Of a stretch of DNA of 64,000 bases, positions 53,252 to 62,524 are shown piece by piece (within the stretch, counting starts at the first letter, position 1; every line of letters begins with the position of its first letter). Source of the stretch: Vibrio qingdaonensis (GTDB lineage Bacteria > Pseudomonadota > Gammaproteobacteria > Enterobacterales > Vibrionaceae); contig NZ_JAKRRY010000005.1 of NCBI RefSeq assembly GCF_026191675.1, forward strand, positions 62,001-126,000, read 5' to 3'. The notes beneath the pieces are model-generated. The model ran no database searches and had not been told where the DNA came from. It saw only the letters and a list, made by a program, of their open reading frames with translations. The translations under genes and the position numbers were made by a program.

Positions 53252-54865
53252 TTAACTCGTTAAAGAATGGGCGGTATTCACCGTTTTACGCAAATACGGC
53301 AGTAGATCACTGGCCATCATGCCAATACTTCCACATTCGTTCGCACTGTCATCACCCGCTAAGCTGTGGATCAATGTGCCCAAAACGGCCGCATCGAATG
53401 TGGCATAGCCTTGAGCAAGTAAACCCGCTATAGTGCCCGACAGAACATCTCCCATCCCTCCAGTCGCCATTCCTGGATTACCTGCGTGGCAGATAACCGT
53501 AATTTCACCATTAGTGATTAGCGTACCCGCTCCTTTTAACACAACAACACCACCGTATCGTTCAACAAGTTGACGACTTGCTTTATAACGGTCTTTTTCT
53601 ATCGTGTCGGTTGAGACGCCCAATAACGTTGCAGCCTCTCCTGGGTGAGGAGTCAGTATTCGTGATGAACCCACACCATCGAACTTGCCATGATGGTTTT
53701 GGCTAGAGAGCCAGTACAGAGCGTCAGCATCTAAAACTCTTGGAATATGTCTGTCACTAAAAAAGGACTCGGCCTGTTCAAAAAGTGTCTTACTCCAGTC
53801 GTTTCTTCCTAGGCCTACGCCAATACAAGCCACACTCGCCCATGACAAACGTTCGGTGACCGCGTCACTTAGTGTTGCTTTTGTAGCAATTGATTCTATA
53901 AGCGTTGCTTCTGTAGCCATTGCTTCTATAACCGTTGCTTCGATAACCATCGCCTCTGGTAGTAACGACCTTATTGCGTTTACACTATCTGCGTGAGACA
54001 CCGTTGCAACAAGGCCAGCCCCGGTTCTTAATGCGGACGCAGACGCTAAAAATGCCGCGCCACTCATCCCGTTATCACCACCAATCACTACGACTTTACC
54101 ATTGCTGCCCTTATGAGCATCTTTGCGTCTCGATCTTAAATACGATAACCACTGACGACTGGTCAACTGCCCAGCCGCTTGAGTCACGTTGTCAAAGTAG
54201 TGATTGACCTGTAGTCCGGAAAAAAATAATTCACCGACATACTGCCGTGCGCTACCCGTCACCAATCCCGATTTAATGCCGATAAAGGTAATGGTATGTG
54301 TGGCTTCAATCGCATTGTGATCAACATAGCCAGTATTGGCATTCACGCCTGAAGGAATATCTATAGCAATCACTGGCGCTGACGATTGATTAATACGGTC
54401 GATAAGGTGGGAATAGTAAGGACGAGGTGGCCCCGTTAACCCAGTCCCTAGTAGCGCGTCAATAATAACATCCACATCATCGGGGATTTGGTTTCCCGGC
54501 GCATGAATATCTCCGCCCAACTGAAGAAACATGAGTTTAGCTCGCTGAGCATCACCTGTTAATGAGTTAGGATCACCAACATGCCATAACGTGACTGAAA
54601 TATTTTCTTGCAGCGCGTTAGCGGCGACAATATATCCATCCCCGCCATTATTACCTTTCCCGCAACATACTAAAATGTGAGTCAGCCTTGGGTAACGGTC
54701 TTTAAGTAATTCGAAAGCAGCTCCACCAGCTCTTTGCATCAAAGTATACAGCTCTATTCCTGCATGCGAAGCAGCCTGCTTTTCACCAAACTTCACAGAT
54801 TCAGCACTGTACACCTTATTGGGAAGTGCCCTGATATACTTTGGCTTTGCAGTGGATTTGGGCAT
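53252..54865 (-). CDS. nnr: Bifunctional NAD(P)H-hydrate epimerase/dehydratase
   Basis: A 537-residue metabolite-repair enzyme. The epimerase half (about 1-225) has GKGNNGGDGYIVA, GTGLTGPPRPY and IDIPSGVNANTG. The dehydratase half (about 235-530) has KGSNGKVVVIGGDNGMSGAAFL, DADALYWLS, LTPHPGEAATLLG and GNPGMATGGMGDVLSG. Together they restore damaged NAD(P)HX. Residues about 302-331 are a tandem repeat (VIEAT/MATEA-like) absent from typical members. The usual neighbours tsaE and queG are not present. Confidence 0.95.
   Translation of the reverse strand: MPKSTAKPKYIRALPNKVYSAESVKFGEKQAASHAGIELYTLMQRAGGAAFELLKDRYPRLTHILVCCGKGNNGGDGYIVAANALQENISVTLWHVGDPNSLTGDAQRAKLMFLQLGGDIHAPGNQIPDDVDVIIDALLGTGLTGPPRPYYSHLIDRINQSSAPVIAIDIPSGVNANTGYVDHNAIEATHTITFIGIKSGLVTGSARQYVGELFFSGLQVNHYFDNVTQAAGQLTSRQWLSYLRSRRKDAHKGSNGKVVVIGGDNGMSGAAFLASASALRTGAGLVATVSHADSVNAIRSLLPEAMVIEATVIEAMATEATLIESIATKATLSDAVTERLSWASVACIGVGLGRNDWSKTLFEQAESFFSDRHIPRVLDADALYWLSSQNHHGKFDGVGSSRILTPHPGEAATLLGVSTDTIEKDRYKASRQLVERYGGVVVLKGAGTLITNGEITVICHAGNPGMATGGMGDVLSGTIAGLLAQGYATFDAAVLGTLIHSLAGDDSANECGSIGMMASDLLPYLRKTVNTAHSLTS
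53871..53960. repeat. 15-nt minisatellite inside nnr (six units)
   Basis: Six 15-base units, visible as 30-base pairs (accgttgcttcgata / gccattgcttctata type), encode pentapeptides such as MVIEA, TVIEA, MATEA, TLIES, IATKA. The period keeps the reading frame. Confidence 0.9.
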
Positions 54866-54931
54866 TGCACTCTATCCTCTCGACACCTGGTAACGTTTCC
54901 ACGCGCTCTAAGCTAATGACTCACCGCTAAA

Positions 54932-55171
54932 TTAGAATTGTGGCCAAAAAATGTGAAATACAAACCGTATTACAATGGCAGCAATCACAAGCGCAACTCC
55001 GAGGCGATAGCGCTTATATTCAGACACATTCATTGGTACACGTTTGTAAAACATGGTCACGACGCCTTTCCAGTCGTGACTTCTGCGCCCGTATTGCACC
55101 ATCCCAGCTAAGATGAACAATATACCGACGATGAGTAATCCTTTTTCCGCTAAAAATAGACTGGTTTCCAT
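54932..55171 (-). CDS. Small two-helix membrane protein
   Basis: A 79-residue protein with helices at about 9-26 (LLIVGILFILAGMVQYG) and 57-75 (LGVALVIAAIVIRFVFHIF). No named domain recognised. It is the downstream partner of the DUF6279 lipoprotein gene (23-base gap), so an envelope role is likely. Confidence 0.75.
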   Translation of the reverse strand: METSLFLAEKGLLIVGILFILAGMVQYGRRSHDWKGVVTMFYKRVPMNVSEYKRYRLGVALVIAAIVIRFVFHIFWPQF

Positions 55172-55194
55172 TTGTCCTGCTCCTCGTACTTATT

Positions 55195-56103
55195 TCAACC
55201 TCGATTGTAAGCGGAACCAACCATCAAAGCTGTAGGACTATAGTCTAACGCCACTCCCGCCATAAGATCGGTAGCAATGTCTCGCCAGTCATCAATTTCT
55301 TTAGCCAGATGTTGCTGCTGCTTGTTAGATAGCGTATTCAAAGACTGAGCAATATAATCCGCGGCGATAACTCTGTTCTTCATTATCTTATCCATTAACG
55401 TATCAGTGTAGTAACTCTCCGGATCATTCATAAAGCGTTGAAACTCGGGTTGATAATAAGCAATGTCGTTACGGCGACGGAGAAGCTGATTGACGTACCT
55501 CTGCATGTTTTCACGGTGCATTTGCCAGTCTATGACAGTAATCATCATCTCTTGGGACCAGCGGTACGCTAAATTTCGATGATCGTCAGTTAATTCCCCA
55601 TACCAACGTTCAAAACTTCTTTCTATTCGTTCTTGATAAATAGCCCTAATCGCTTGTTCATCTAAACCTTGGTATTTTTCCAGTAATGCCTCATCTTTCT
55701 CTGCCAAATTAGTGAGTAGCTCATCCACTTGCTCATCACTCAGTTGTTGCGTTAAGGCATATAAATCTGGCGTCATCTGTTCAACTAATCGCTTTCCATG
55801 GGCGCGAAGTTCAGTCATTTGCTCGGCGACAAAGCTCGCATCAGCTTTGCTGGGGTCTTGTTCACGAATCGTATCGAGTTGACGAAGGTATATCGGCAAC
55901 TCTTCTTTTCTGTGCCAGCGACTTAGCCATTCAATCCTATCGCTTAAAATTTCCTCTTGGCCACGGCTTAACGATACGTAGTCATCGATGTACTCAATGA
56001 CTATCCAATCTAAGTTGCTATAGATAAACTTGGTGCCACATCCAACCATTGCCAACAACAGCCATCCTATTGCAATGCTTCGTTTTATGTCCTTTCTCTT
56101 CAT
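55195..56103 (-). CDS. DUF6279 family lipoprotein
   Basis: A 302-residue protein. ATG 56103 is chosen over an upstream TTG. The lipobox AMVGC (Cys about 22) follows a signal sequence. The rest is helical: YSNLDWIVIEYIDDYVSLSRGQEEILSDRIEWLSRWHRKEELPIYLRQL is the hallmark of DUF6279. Function unknown. Confidence 0.88.
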   Translation of the reverse strand: MKRKDIKRSIAIGWLLLAMVGCGTKFIYSNLDWIVIEYIDDYVSLSRGQEEILSDRIEWLSRWHRKEELPIYLRQLDTIREQDPSKADASFVAEQMTELRAHGKRLVEQMTPDLYALTQQLSDEQVDELLTNLAEKDEALLEKYQGLDEQAIRAIYQERIERSFERWYGELTDDHRNLAYRWSQEMMITVIDWQMHRENMQRYVNQLLRRRNDIAYYQPEFQRFMNDPESYYTDTLMDKIMKNRVIAADYIAQSLNTLSNKQQQHLAKEIDDWRDIATDLMAGVALDYSPTALMVGSAYNRG

Positions 56104-56632
56104 CAGCAACTTTCCTACCTACACGTTGACTACCCTGTACTGCACTTTTCGAGGCTCCACTTTCGTGTCTCATAGTTAATAATAGATGAAAAAAACCATA
56201 ATCAGTCAGTAAAACCCGTTATTGCGTTGGTCATCATTCTCTTAGTACTTATTCAGATAGAACGGTACAACCGTACGCATCATACCTTGCAAAACGACAC
56301 CATTTCACTCTCACTTTTACCTCAAAGAATCCCGCTTAGATACCTCTAGATTCACAGTGTAAATCTCCGTAATTAAAGGCCTTTGAGTATATAACGTCAT
56401 CACTGCTACGCCGCCTACTCCGTTAGATTCACTCCTCATCTATTGTTAGCCTTTGCGTTGAAATCATTACCGGATTCTAATTGTCTAAATTGCCAATAAT
56501 TGAATACAACCACGCTACCGAAACTACCATATGAAACTAAGTTAAATAACTTTGCGCAAAGACCAGTCCTACACTATTTTTAATTTGGTATTTGTAATCA
56601 ATAAAATAGATTAAACAATTAAGGACGTTGTT
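56104..56632. other. Intergenic region upstream of the OmpA-family gene
   Basis: About 530 bases, AT-rich, no gene seen. The right end should hold the OmpA-family gene's promoter and leader. ATTAAGGACG precedes its ATG. Confidence 0.4.
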
Positions 56633-57649
56633 ATGAGAAAGACAGTGGTAGCGGCAGCAATTATGAGCGCCATGACCGTTCCGCAGGTTACGGCTGACGA
56701 AGGATTTTACTTAGGTGGACGTTTGGGGGGCTCGCAGCTTTCCGATGCTTGTAATGTCTCTGGAGCTGAGTGTACCGATAGCGGATTTAGCGCTGGTTAC
56801 TTCGCCGGATACGATTGGAATGACTATATTGCCTTAGAGTTTGCCTATGACTGGCTGGGCAGTTACAAAACTTCGTTTAACGCAAACAGCCTGAGCTATA
56901 CGCAAGACGCGAGCTTGAGCGCGATTACCCTAGCCCCTAAATTTTCTTACCCATTTACCGATGACTGGTCAGTCTTTGGTAAAATTGGTGCCGCTTACAC
57001 CATCTATGGTGATCGGAAAGCAACGGCTCTAATGGGTGGCGTCGGAGTAGAATATGATTTTGCAACGGCGTGGTCTGGTCGATTTGAATATCAACGCATC
57101 AACGATGCTAAAGATGACTGGTTTAACACCGATGTAGACACTCTTTGGCTAGGTATCTCGTATTCATTTGGTAACGCTGCGGCGGCCGCAGCGGCAACGG
57201 CTGCTGCAGCGGCAACAACGCAAGTTGAACCGGCGCCAACAGAAACCGCGGCGGTTGCTGTTGTCATGACAAAAACATTCGAACAGGCTTCAGGCCAAGA
57301 AAACTTTGCACTAAACAGTACTTCCCTCGATGAGTCTCGACAATCCGACTTTGATCCCTTGGTTGCTCTCATGACAGAGCACCCAGAATCGACTGTCGAA
57401 ATCGTCGGCTACACCGACTCTTCAGGCCCAGAAGCGCTAAACCAAAGAATTTCTGAAGAGCGTGCAGAGTCCATTGCCGCTTACTTAGAATCTCAAGGGA
57501 TTGAACGCTCTCGAATGACAGTAAGTGGGATGGGCGAAGCCAATCCAATTGCTGACAACGCCACTAAAGAAGGTCGTGCTCAAAACAGACGGGTAGAAAT
57601 TACCGTTCCGGAGTTTGAATATACCGTCGAAGAGATGCGTAGCGAATAA
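56633..57649 (+). CDS. OmpA family outer-membrane protein
   Basis: A 338-residue protein. Signal peptide ends ...TVPQVTA|DEG. An eight-strand-type barrel follows (FYLGGRLGGSQLSDACNV...WLGISYSFG, about 22-180), then an Ala-rich linker (about 181-207). The C-terminal OmpA domain binds peptidoglycan (VEIVGYTDSSGPEALNQRISEERAESI, GMGEANPIADNATKEGRAQNRRVEI). It anchors the outer membrane to the cell wall. CNVSGAEC gives a possible disulfide. Confidence 0.93.
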   Translation: MRKTVVAAAIMSAMTVPQVTADEGFYLGGRLGGSQLSDACNVSGAECTDSGFSAGYFAGYDWNDYIALEFAYDWLGSYKTSFNANSLSYTQDASLSAITLAPKFSYPFTDDWSVFGKIGAAYTIYGDRKATALMGGVGVEYDFATAWSGRFEYQRINDAKDDWFNTDVDTLWLGISYSFGNAAAAAAATAAAAATTQVEPAPTETAAVAVVMTKTFEQASGQENFALNSTSLDESRQSDFDPLVALMTEHPESTVEIVGYTDSSGPEALNQRISEERAESIAAYLESQGIERSRMTVSGMGEANPIADNATKEGRAQNRRVEITVPEFEYTVEEMRSE

Positions 57650-57732
57650 AAACTGAAAAGTCATGTCGAGTGAATGAAGCGCAACTACTTTCCCTACGCT
57701 AATTGCATTCGTCGAGTTAGCGTCACTTAATA

Positions 57733-57764
57733 AAATGCCAGTCTCGTATCAGACTGGCATTTTT
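57733..57764. terminator. Bidirectional terminator between the OmpA-family gene and yqfB
   Basis: Stem AAATGCCAGTCT/AGACTGGCATTT with loop CGTATC has a T-run on the plus strand and a shorter one on the minus strand. Confidence 0.85.
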
Positions 57765-57789
57765 AGTTCTAGGCAGGACTTAGAGCAAA

Positions 57790-58098
57790 CTAAGCTAGCT
57801 CAAATTGGATGACAAATAACTGTGTTTCTCCGGGGTAAATCTCGGCAATCACGTTTTTTAGTTGCGGTAGTGTCATATTTTCTTGCTCCGCGTGAAGATC
57901 ATTAATGTCATTAAAGTCAATCGCATCAACGGAAAGTACTTTGAGGCGGCAAAATTCACGTCCATCCTCAAAAGTCGAGACAGGAACAACTGCGCCAATC
58001 TGATAGTCTTTTTCAGACGCATCTCTAATTGTGATGGTTTTGGTACCCGCTAAGATATCCGTTTCAAAGCGCTCAAAAAATGTCATTGCTGTTAACAT
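57790..58098 (-). CDS. yqfB: N4-acetylcytidine amidohydrolase, ASCH domain (YqfB)
   Basis: A 102-residue protein, the size of E. coli YqfB (103). TFFERFETDILAGTKTITIRD holds the catalytic Lys-containing ASCH motif, with HAEQENMTLPQLKNVIAEIYPGETQLFVIQF at the C-terminus. It hydrolyses N4-acetylcytidine to cytidine and acetate. It lies 56 bases after sbcC on the same strand. Confidence 0.93.
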   Translation of the reverse strand: MLTAMTFFERFETDILAGTKTITIRDASEKDYQIGAVVPVSTFEDGREFCRLKVLSVDAIDFNDINDLHAEQENMTLPQLKNVIAEIYPGETQLFVIQFELA

Positions 58099-58154
58099 AG
58101 CTTTACCTACTCAATGGATCCGGTTACGGATCTTAATCGACGAAATTCGTCGTT

Positions 58155-61100
58155 CTAATTAACTAAACTCACCGTGCTACCCACCCTTGATGCGTGGACA
58201 TCTAGGCGAAGCGGCATTTGTTCCTTTAACTCGGAAACATGCGAAATAATACCAATGGTACGCCCAGACTGCTGTAGCTCGATCAATGTTTGAATCGCTA
58301 AGTCTAAGGATTCAGGATCTAAGCTACCAAAGCCTTCATCAATAAATAACGTATCTAAGCGTATGCCACCACTGTATGATTGCACAACATCTGATAATCC
58401 TAATGCCAGTGATAACGCTGCCATGAAGGACTCACCACCCGATAGCGTTGCGACGTCACGCCACTTACCTGTATACGCATCTTCAACGATCAAATCTAGC
58501 CCCGAGCCTGCATTACCTTTACTGCGTACTTCTTTGCGCTTCAAGTCGTAACGACCTTTACTCATTAGCCTTAGACGTTGTGAGGCTTGTATAAGAACAT
58601 CATCCAGCAATACCCCTAGCACAAAGCGGTGTAAACTCACTTTACTGCCAGTGCGACCGTTGGCGACGTCACTAAGTGTCCCAACCACTTTATACTCTTG
58701 CTCAAGTGCATCGTTCTGTGCGTGCAAGGTTGTTAAAATACGTTTTACTTTCAATATATTATCGAGCTGAGACTGAGCGCTTTGGACTTGCTGCAGTGTC
58801 AGTTGATAGCCTGCCTCCGCCTGTTTTACTGCGTCGCTAAAGACCATAATATCAAGTCGTTGGTTACCTTGAAGCTCATCTGAAAGCAATGTTAACCGCT
58901 CGGTTAGTTGAGTCGTTCGCCGCTCGTAGGCGCGAATGTCGCTCTCTAACTGATCCAAAACAGGCTCTGTCACTAAAGCGTCCAAAAATGCCTGCTCATG
59001 CTCAAATTCGCTGCCTTGTAAACTCGCTTGCCATTGTGCTTCACTCACCTTGCACTCTTGTTGCAGCTGGGTACTTTGTGTTGTTAGCGTATCAAAATGC
59101 GCCGTATAACGTGTCAGTAAATCTGTCGTTTCCGTGGCTTTAGCGCGAGCGGCCTCCAGCATGGCATCCAATTGGCGTCGTTCAGTCTCCACTGTCTGCT
59201 GCCTACCCGTAAGTTCAGCTAAGGTTTTATAGGGAGAGGCATTTTGTGACTCCAATTTTTCCGTCACCGCTTTTAGCCCACCGAGTGTGGTTGTTAGCTG
59301 TTCTAATTGCTGAAGTTTTTGCTCAACTTGTGCTTGTGTCTCTGTATAGCGTTTATGTGCTGTCGCGACCTGATCACTGATAGCATCGAGGTTTATCTGA
59401 CTTAATTGTACGATGTCAGATTCTAACGTGCTGATGTCGTGTGCCAATTGCTGACTCACCGCATCTACCGTCGACAAATCAATAGCAAACCGCACGATCA
59501 TATCCTGTTGACGCTGCTGCAGTTGAGACAGCTCACTCTCAATACGATTACATTCAATGACCAATGCATCCAGCTGGTTCTTACGCGCTTGCTCTTTCTG
59601 ACGATAGCCGTCAACCATATCAGCGGTCACTTCATTACCGTTAGGCTCCGCTTGGTTTGGGTGTGTTTCACTACCACATACCGGACACGGCTTGCCGCTT
59701 TCCAGCGTCTTTGACAGTAGATAGGCTTGACCTGAATGCCAATCTATTTCTGCCCGAATACGTTGCTGTTCCGCCTTTTTGTGTTCGGCAGTTACTTCTG
59801 TGATCTGAGCTTGTATCGCGTGATGTTTGGGAGTCATCTGAGATACTTGTTGAACTAACTGATTAAGCTGCCCGATTGATTGCTGCTTACTTTGTAACGC
59901 GTCTAGGGATAAACGCTTTTCGTTTAATGTCGCTAACGATTTTTCAGATAGTATCTGATGCTCTTTAGCTTGCTCATAGCCATTAAGTAAGGTTTGCGAC
60001 TGCAATTTACCTACGTTAACGTCATCGGTTAATATCGCCAGCGCTTTTGTTGTTCTATCTTGCTCGATACGCTGCTGTTCAAGTTGTTGAACATTAACCA
60101 TATAACCTTTGAGCTGATACAACTCTTCATCTAGAACCTTACTCAGCAGGTGCTTTTGCTGGCTCTCTTCCAGCGCCTTCTTAGCTAGGACACTCAACTC
60201 ATTAGCCTGTGCAATTTTCTTGGCTCCAACGTCTAAACGCTGCTCCAGTTCGTTGCTGTCTTTGGCAAGCTTACTTCTTTGTTCAAACACCGCGCGCAAT
60301 TTTGTTGCGGAATGATACGCCGCGACCTGTTTTCGGTTGAGCACATCAGCCGTTTTATTCTGTTCATGCTCATGAATAGCAAGTTGAACGTCGTCGCGCT
60401 CTTTGAACTTACGTTCTTGCGTTGTGGCCAAATCACACTGCTTTCGCTTGTCAGCCAATTGTGCTTCGACGCCGGTCAATTGCACTTTAAGCTCGTTAAG
60501 CTGTGGAAGTTGCGCCTGCTCTTGATCAAGTAACTGCTGCTCAGACTCCAACCCTGCGACTTCTAGCGCGCCTTTAATTTGATTGTCGAACTCGTCCTTA
60601 GCTTTACGAATACTTGCCGCTTTATCGAAAAGTGTTCGCTCGATATTACTGTATATATGCGTCTGAAATAGTTGACCAAAAATCAGTTCCCGCTCTTTCG
60701 AACTTGCCGTCAGCAACTCTCTAAACTTACCTTGTGGCAGCACCATCACTTGACGAAACTGTTTAACATCCAAGCCAACTAACTCGTGAATCGCCGTCGC
60801 CACCTGCTTAGGCTTGTTAGCAATCAGGCTTTGATCGGTGAGCTTGGTTAGCACCGCTGAATGTGTGCGTTTTGTCGTTCCCTCGCCTCGCTGTTTAGGC
60901 ACTTCTTGATCAGGGCTACGCTCAATACAATAAACGTGTCCTGATAGCTCAAACTCGAACACCACAGACGTCAATAATGTCGCTTCCGCGTAATCACAGC
61001 GCATTTGATCGCCAGTTCGCTCACTGCCTGTGGTTTCGCCATAGAGTGCGTAGCATATTGCATCTAAGATCGAGCTTTTCCCCGCACCTGTTGGCCCATT

Positions 61101-61199
61101 AATCAAAAACAACGGTGATGTGCCCAGCAGTGAGAAATCGATCACTTCAGTCTTAGCAAAGGGTCCAAATGCGGAGAGGGTTAATTTAATAGGTTTCAA
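58155..61199 (-). CDS. sbcC: SbcC, ATPase subunit of the SbcCD nuclease
   Basis: A 1014-residue SMC-like protein. Walker A NGPTGAGKSSILDA (about 34), long coiled coils, zinc hook CPVC (about 503), second coil, then signature TLSGGESFMAALSLALGLS (about 918) and Walker B LDTLFIDEGFGSLDPESL. With SbcD it cleaves DNA hairpins and protein-blocked ends. It starts 5 bases after sbcD. Confidence 0.97.
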   Translation of the reverse strand: MKPIKLTLSAFGPFAKTEVIDFSLLGTSPLFLINGPTGAGKSSILDAICYALYGETTGSERTGDQMRCDYAEATLLTSVVFEFELSGHVYCIERSPDQEVPKQRGEGTTKRTHSAVLTKLTDQSLIANKPKQVATAIHELVGLDVKQFRQVMVLPQGKFRELLTASSKERELIFGQLFQTHIYSNIERTLFDKAASIRKAKDEFDNQIKGALEVAGLESEQQLLDQEQAQLPQLNELKVQLTGVEAQLADKRKQCDLATTQERKFKERDDVQLAIHEHEQNKTADVLNRKQVAAYHSATKLRAVFEQRSKLAKDSNELEQRLDVGAKKIAQANELSVLAKKALEESQQKHLLSKVLDEELYQLKGYMVNVQQLEQQRIEQDRTTKALAILTDDVNVGKLQSQTLLNGYEQAKEHQILSEKSLATLNEKRLSLDALQSKQQSIGQLNQLVQQVSQMTPKHHAIQAQITEVTAEHKKAEQQRIRAEIDWHSGQAYLLSKTLESGKPCPVCGSETHPNQAEPNGNEVTADMVDGYRQKEQARKNQLDALVIECNRIESELSQLQQRQQDMIVRFAIDLSTVDAVSQQLAHDISTLESDIVQLSQINLDAISDQVATAHKRYTETQAQVEQKLQQLEQLTTTLGGLKAVTEKLESQNASPYKTLAELTGRQQTVETERRQLDAMLEAARAKATETTDLLTRYTAHFDTLTTQSTQLQQECKVSEAQWQASLQGSEFEHEQAFLDALVTEPVLDQLESDIRAYERRTTQLTERLTLLSDELQGNQRLDIMVFSDAVKQAEAGYQLTLQQVQSAQSQLDNILKVKRILTTLHAQNDALEQEYKVVGTLSDVANGRTGSKVSLHRFVLGVLLDDVLIQASQRLRLMSKGRYDLKRKEVRSKGNAGSGLDLIVEDAYTGKWRDVATLSGGESFMAALSLALGLSDVVQSYSGGIRLDTLFIDEGFGSLDPESLDLAIQTLIELQQSGRTIGIISHVSELKEQMPLRLDVHASRVGSTVSLVN

Positions 61200-61204
61200 C
61201 GTGA

Positions 61205-62356
61205 CTACTCCTTATTACCTTTGGACAACGCGCCAACGATATCAGCGACCATTGATTCTTGCTCAACCGTTAAGACTTCCCCTTGAACGTCATGAAAAAA
61301 GTCTTTGAACATGTCGAGTTCAGAATGTGCCAGTCTCGCCTGTGTCATTTCTCTATCCACCCCCACCAACATCCCCGGCTTTTCAAGGTGCAACACATTC
61401 GGGTATACCTCCCTCAATTTCGCCATCGGGTCTAAGATGGCGTGCTTATCCATTAAACGTACTAACAAGTAATCCTCGTTATGCTCATCATGTTGCCCAG
61501 CCTCGAGTAACTCAGACAAGGTTCCTTCCAAAATACGCATATTATGAGGCGCGGTCAGTGGGATCATGCTCGTCGTAACCTTGCCATCACCATCAAGCTC
61601 AACCAATGTCATGCTCTTATTGTGGTACTGCTCTGAAAAGGAGTACTTCATGATAGAACCTGAGTAGCGAATATGCTCAGCACCGCGCTTTTGCGCCTGA
61701 TGCAAATGCCCCAATGCAACATAGTTAAAATGGCTAAAATGACTAAAACTTACACGGTCAGCACCGCCTATCGACAGGGTTCTTTCTGATTCTGAGGGTT
61801 CTGCGCCATCAATAAAACAATGGCTAATGAGAACATTCTGCTTTGATGAGTCCATGACTTCGCTGAGCTGCTGCGCCATGATGCGATGAGCATCATCATG
61901 ATTACTGACCGTCACATTATAAAAATGACGGACATGCTCGGGGTCGCTATAAGGCATACCGTAAAAGTAGACGTCTGGTTTATCCGTTGACGAGATTACG
62001 ATTGGCGTGGTCATCTGTTCAAGGCCGCTGATGATATGAAGTCCTGAACGGTCTAGCTGGCGGGCACCAAATCCCAGTCGCTTCGCACCGTCATGATTTC
62101 CTGAAATCATAATGACGGGAACCCCAATGTCTTGAATGACCTTGGTTAAGAAATCATCTAACACCTCAATCGCACTAGTCGGAGGGACTGAACGATCATA
62201 GATATCGCCAGCAATAACGAGCGCATCGACGTTATGATCTGTTAAATAGTGCTCGATTTGCTGCAGTACGGCGCGCTGATCGTCTAATAATGAGACGTTG
62301 TGAAACTGCCTGCCTAAATGCCAGTCTGAGGTATGGATAAATTTCATACGGTTCAA
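61205..62356 (-). CDS. sbcD: SbcD, nuclease subunit of SbcCD
   Basis: A 383-residue Mre11-type phosphodiesterase. Motifs: FIHTSDWHLGR, IAGDIYDRSVPP, ISGNHDGAKRLG, LGHLHQAQ. Two starts are possible: TTG 62356 with AAGG seven bases upstream, or ATG 62347, three codons in, with no close ribosome site. Operon order sbcD-sbcC-yqfB. Confidence 0.96.
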   Translation of the reverse strand: MNRMKFIHTSDWHLGRQFHNVSLLDDQRAVLQQIEHYLTDHNVDALVIAGDIYDRSVPPTSAIEVLDDFLTKVIQDIGVPVIMISGNHDGAKRLGFGARQLDRSGLHIISGLEQMTTPIVISSTDKPDVYFYGMPYSDPEHVRHFYNVTVSNHDDAHRIMAQQLSEVMDSSKQNVLISHCFIDGAEPSESERTLSIGGADRVSFSHFSHFNYVALGHLHQAQKRGAEHIRYSGSIMKYSFSEQYHNKSMTLVELDGDGKVTTSMIPLTAPHNMRILEGTLSELLEAGQHDEHNEDYLLVRLMDKHAILDPMAKLREVYPNVLHLEKPGMLVGVDREMTQARLAHSELDMFKDFFHDVQGEVLTVEQESMVADIVGALSKGNKE

Positions 62357-62524
62357 TTCGTTACCTTGTTAATACGTTAGCTTGGCTAGTATATAACGTT
62401 AATGAACACTTGGCAGCGATAGATTTCGGATGAAAGAATTTGCTGATGGAGAGAGAAACGTGGACTTAGTAACCGATACCGACATCCACGTATAAAAAGG
62501 AAAACAAATGGTGAGATATCGGCT

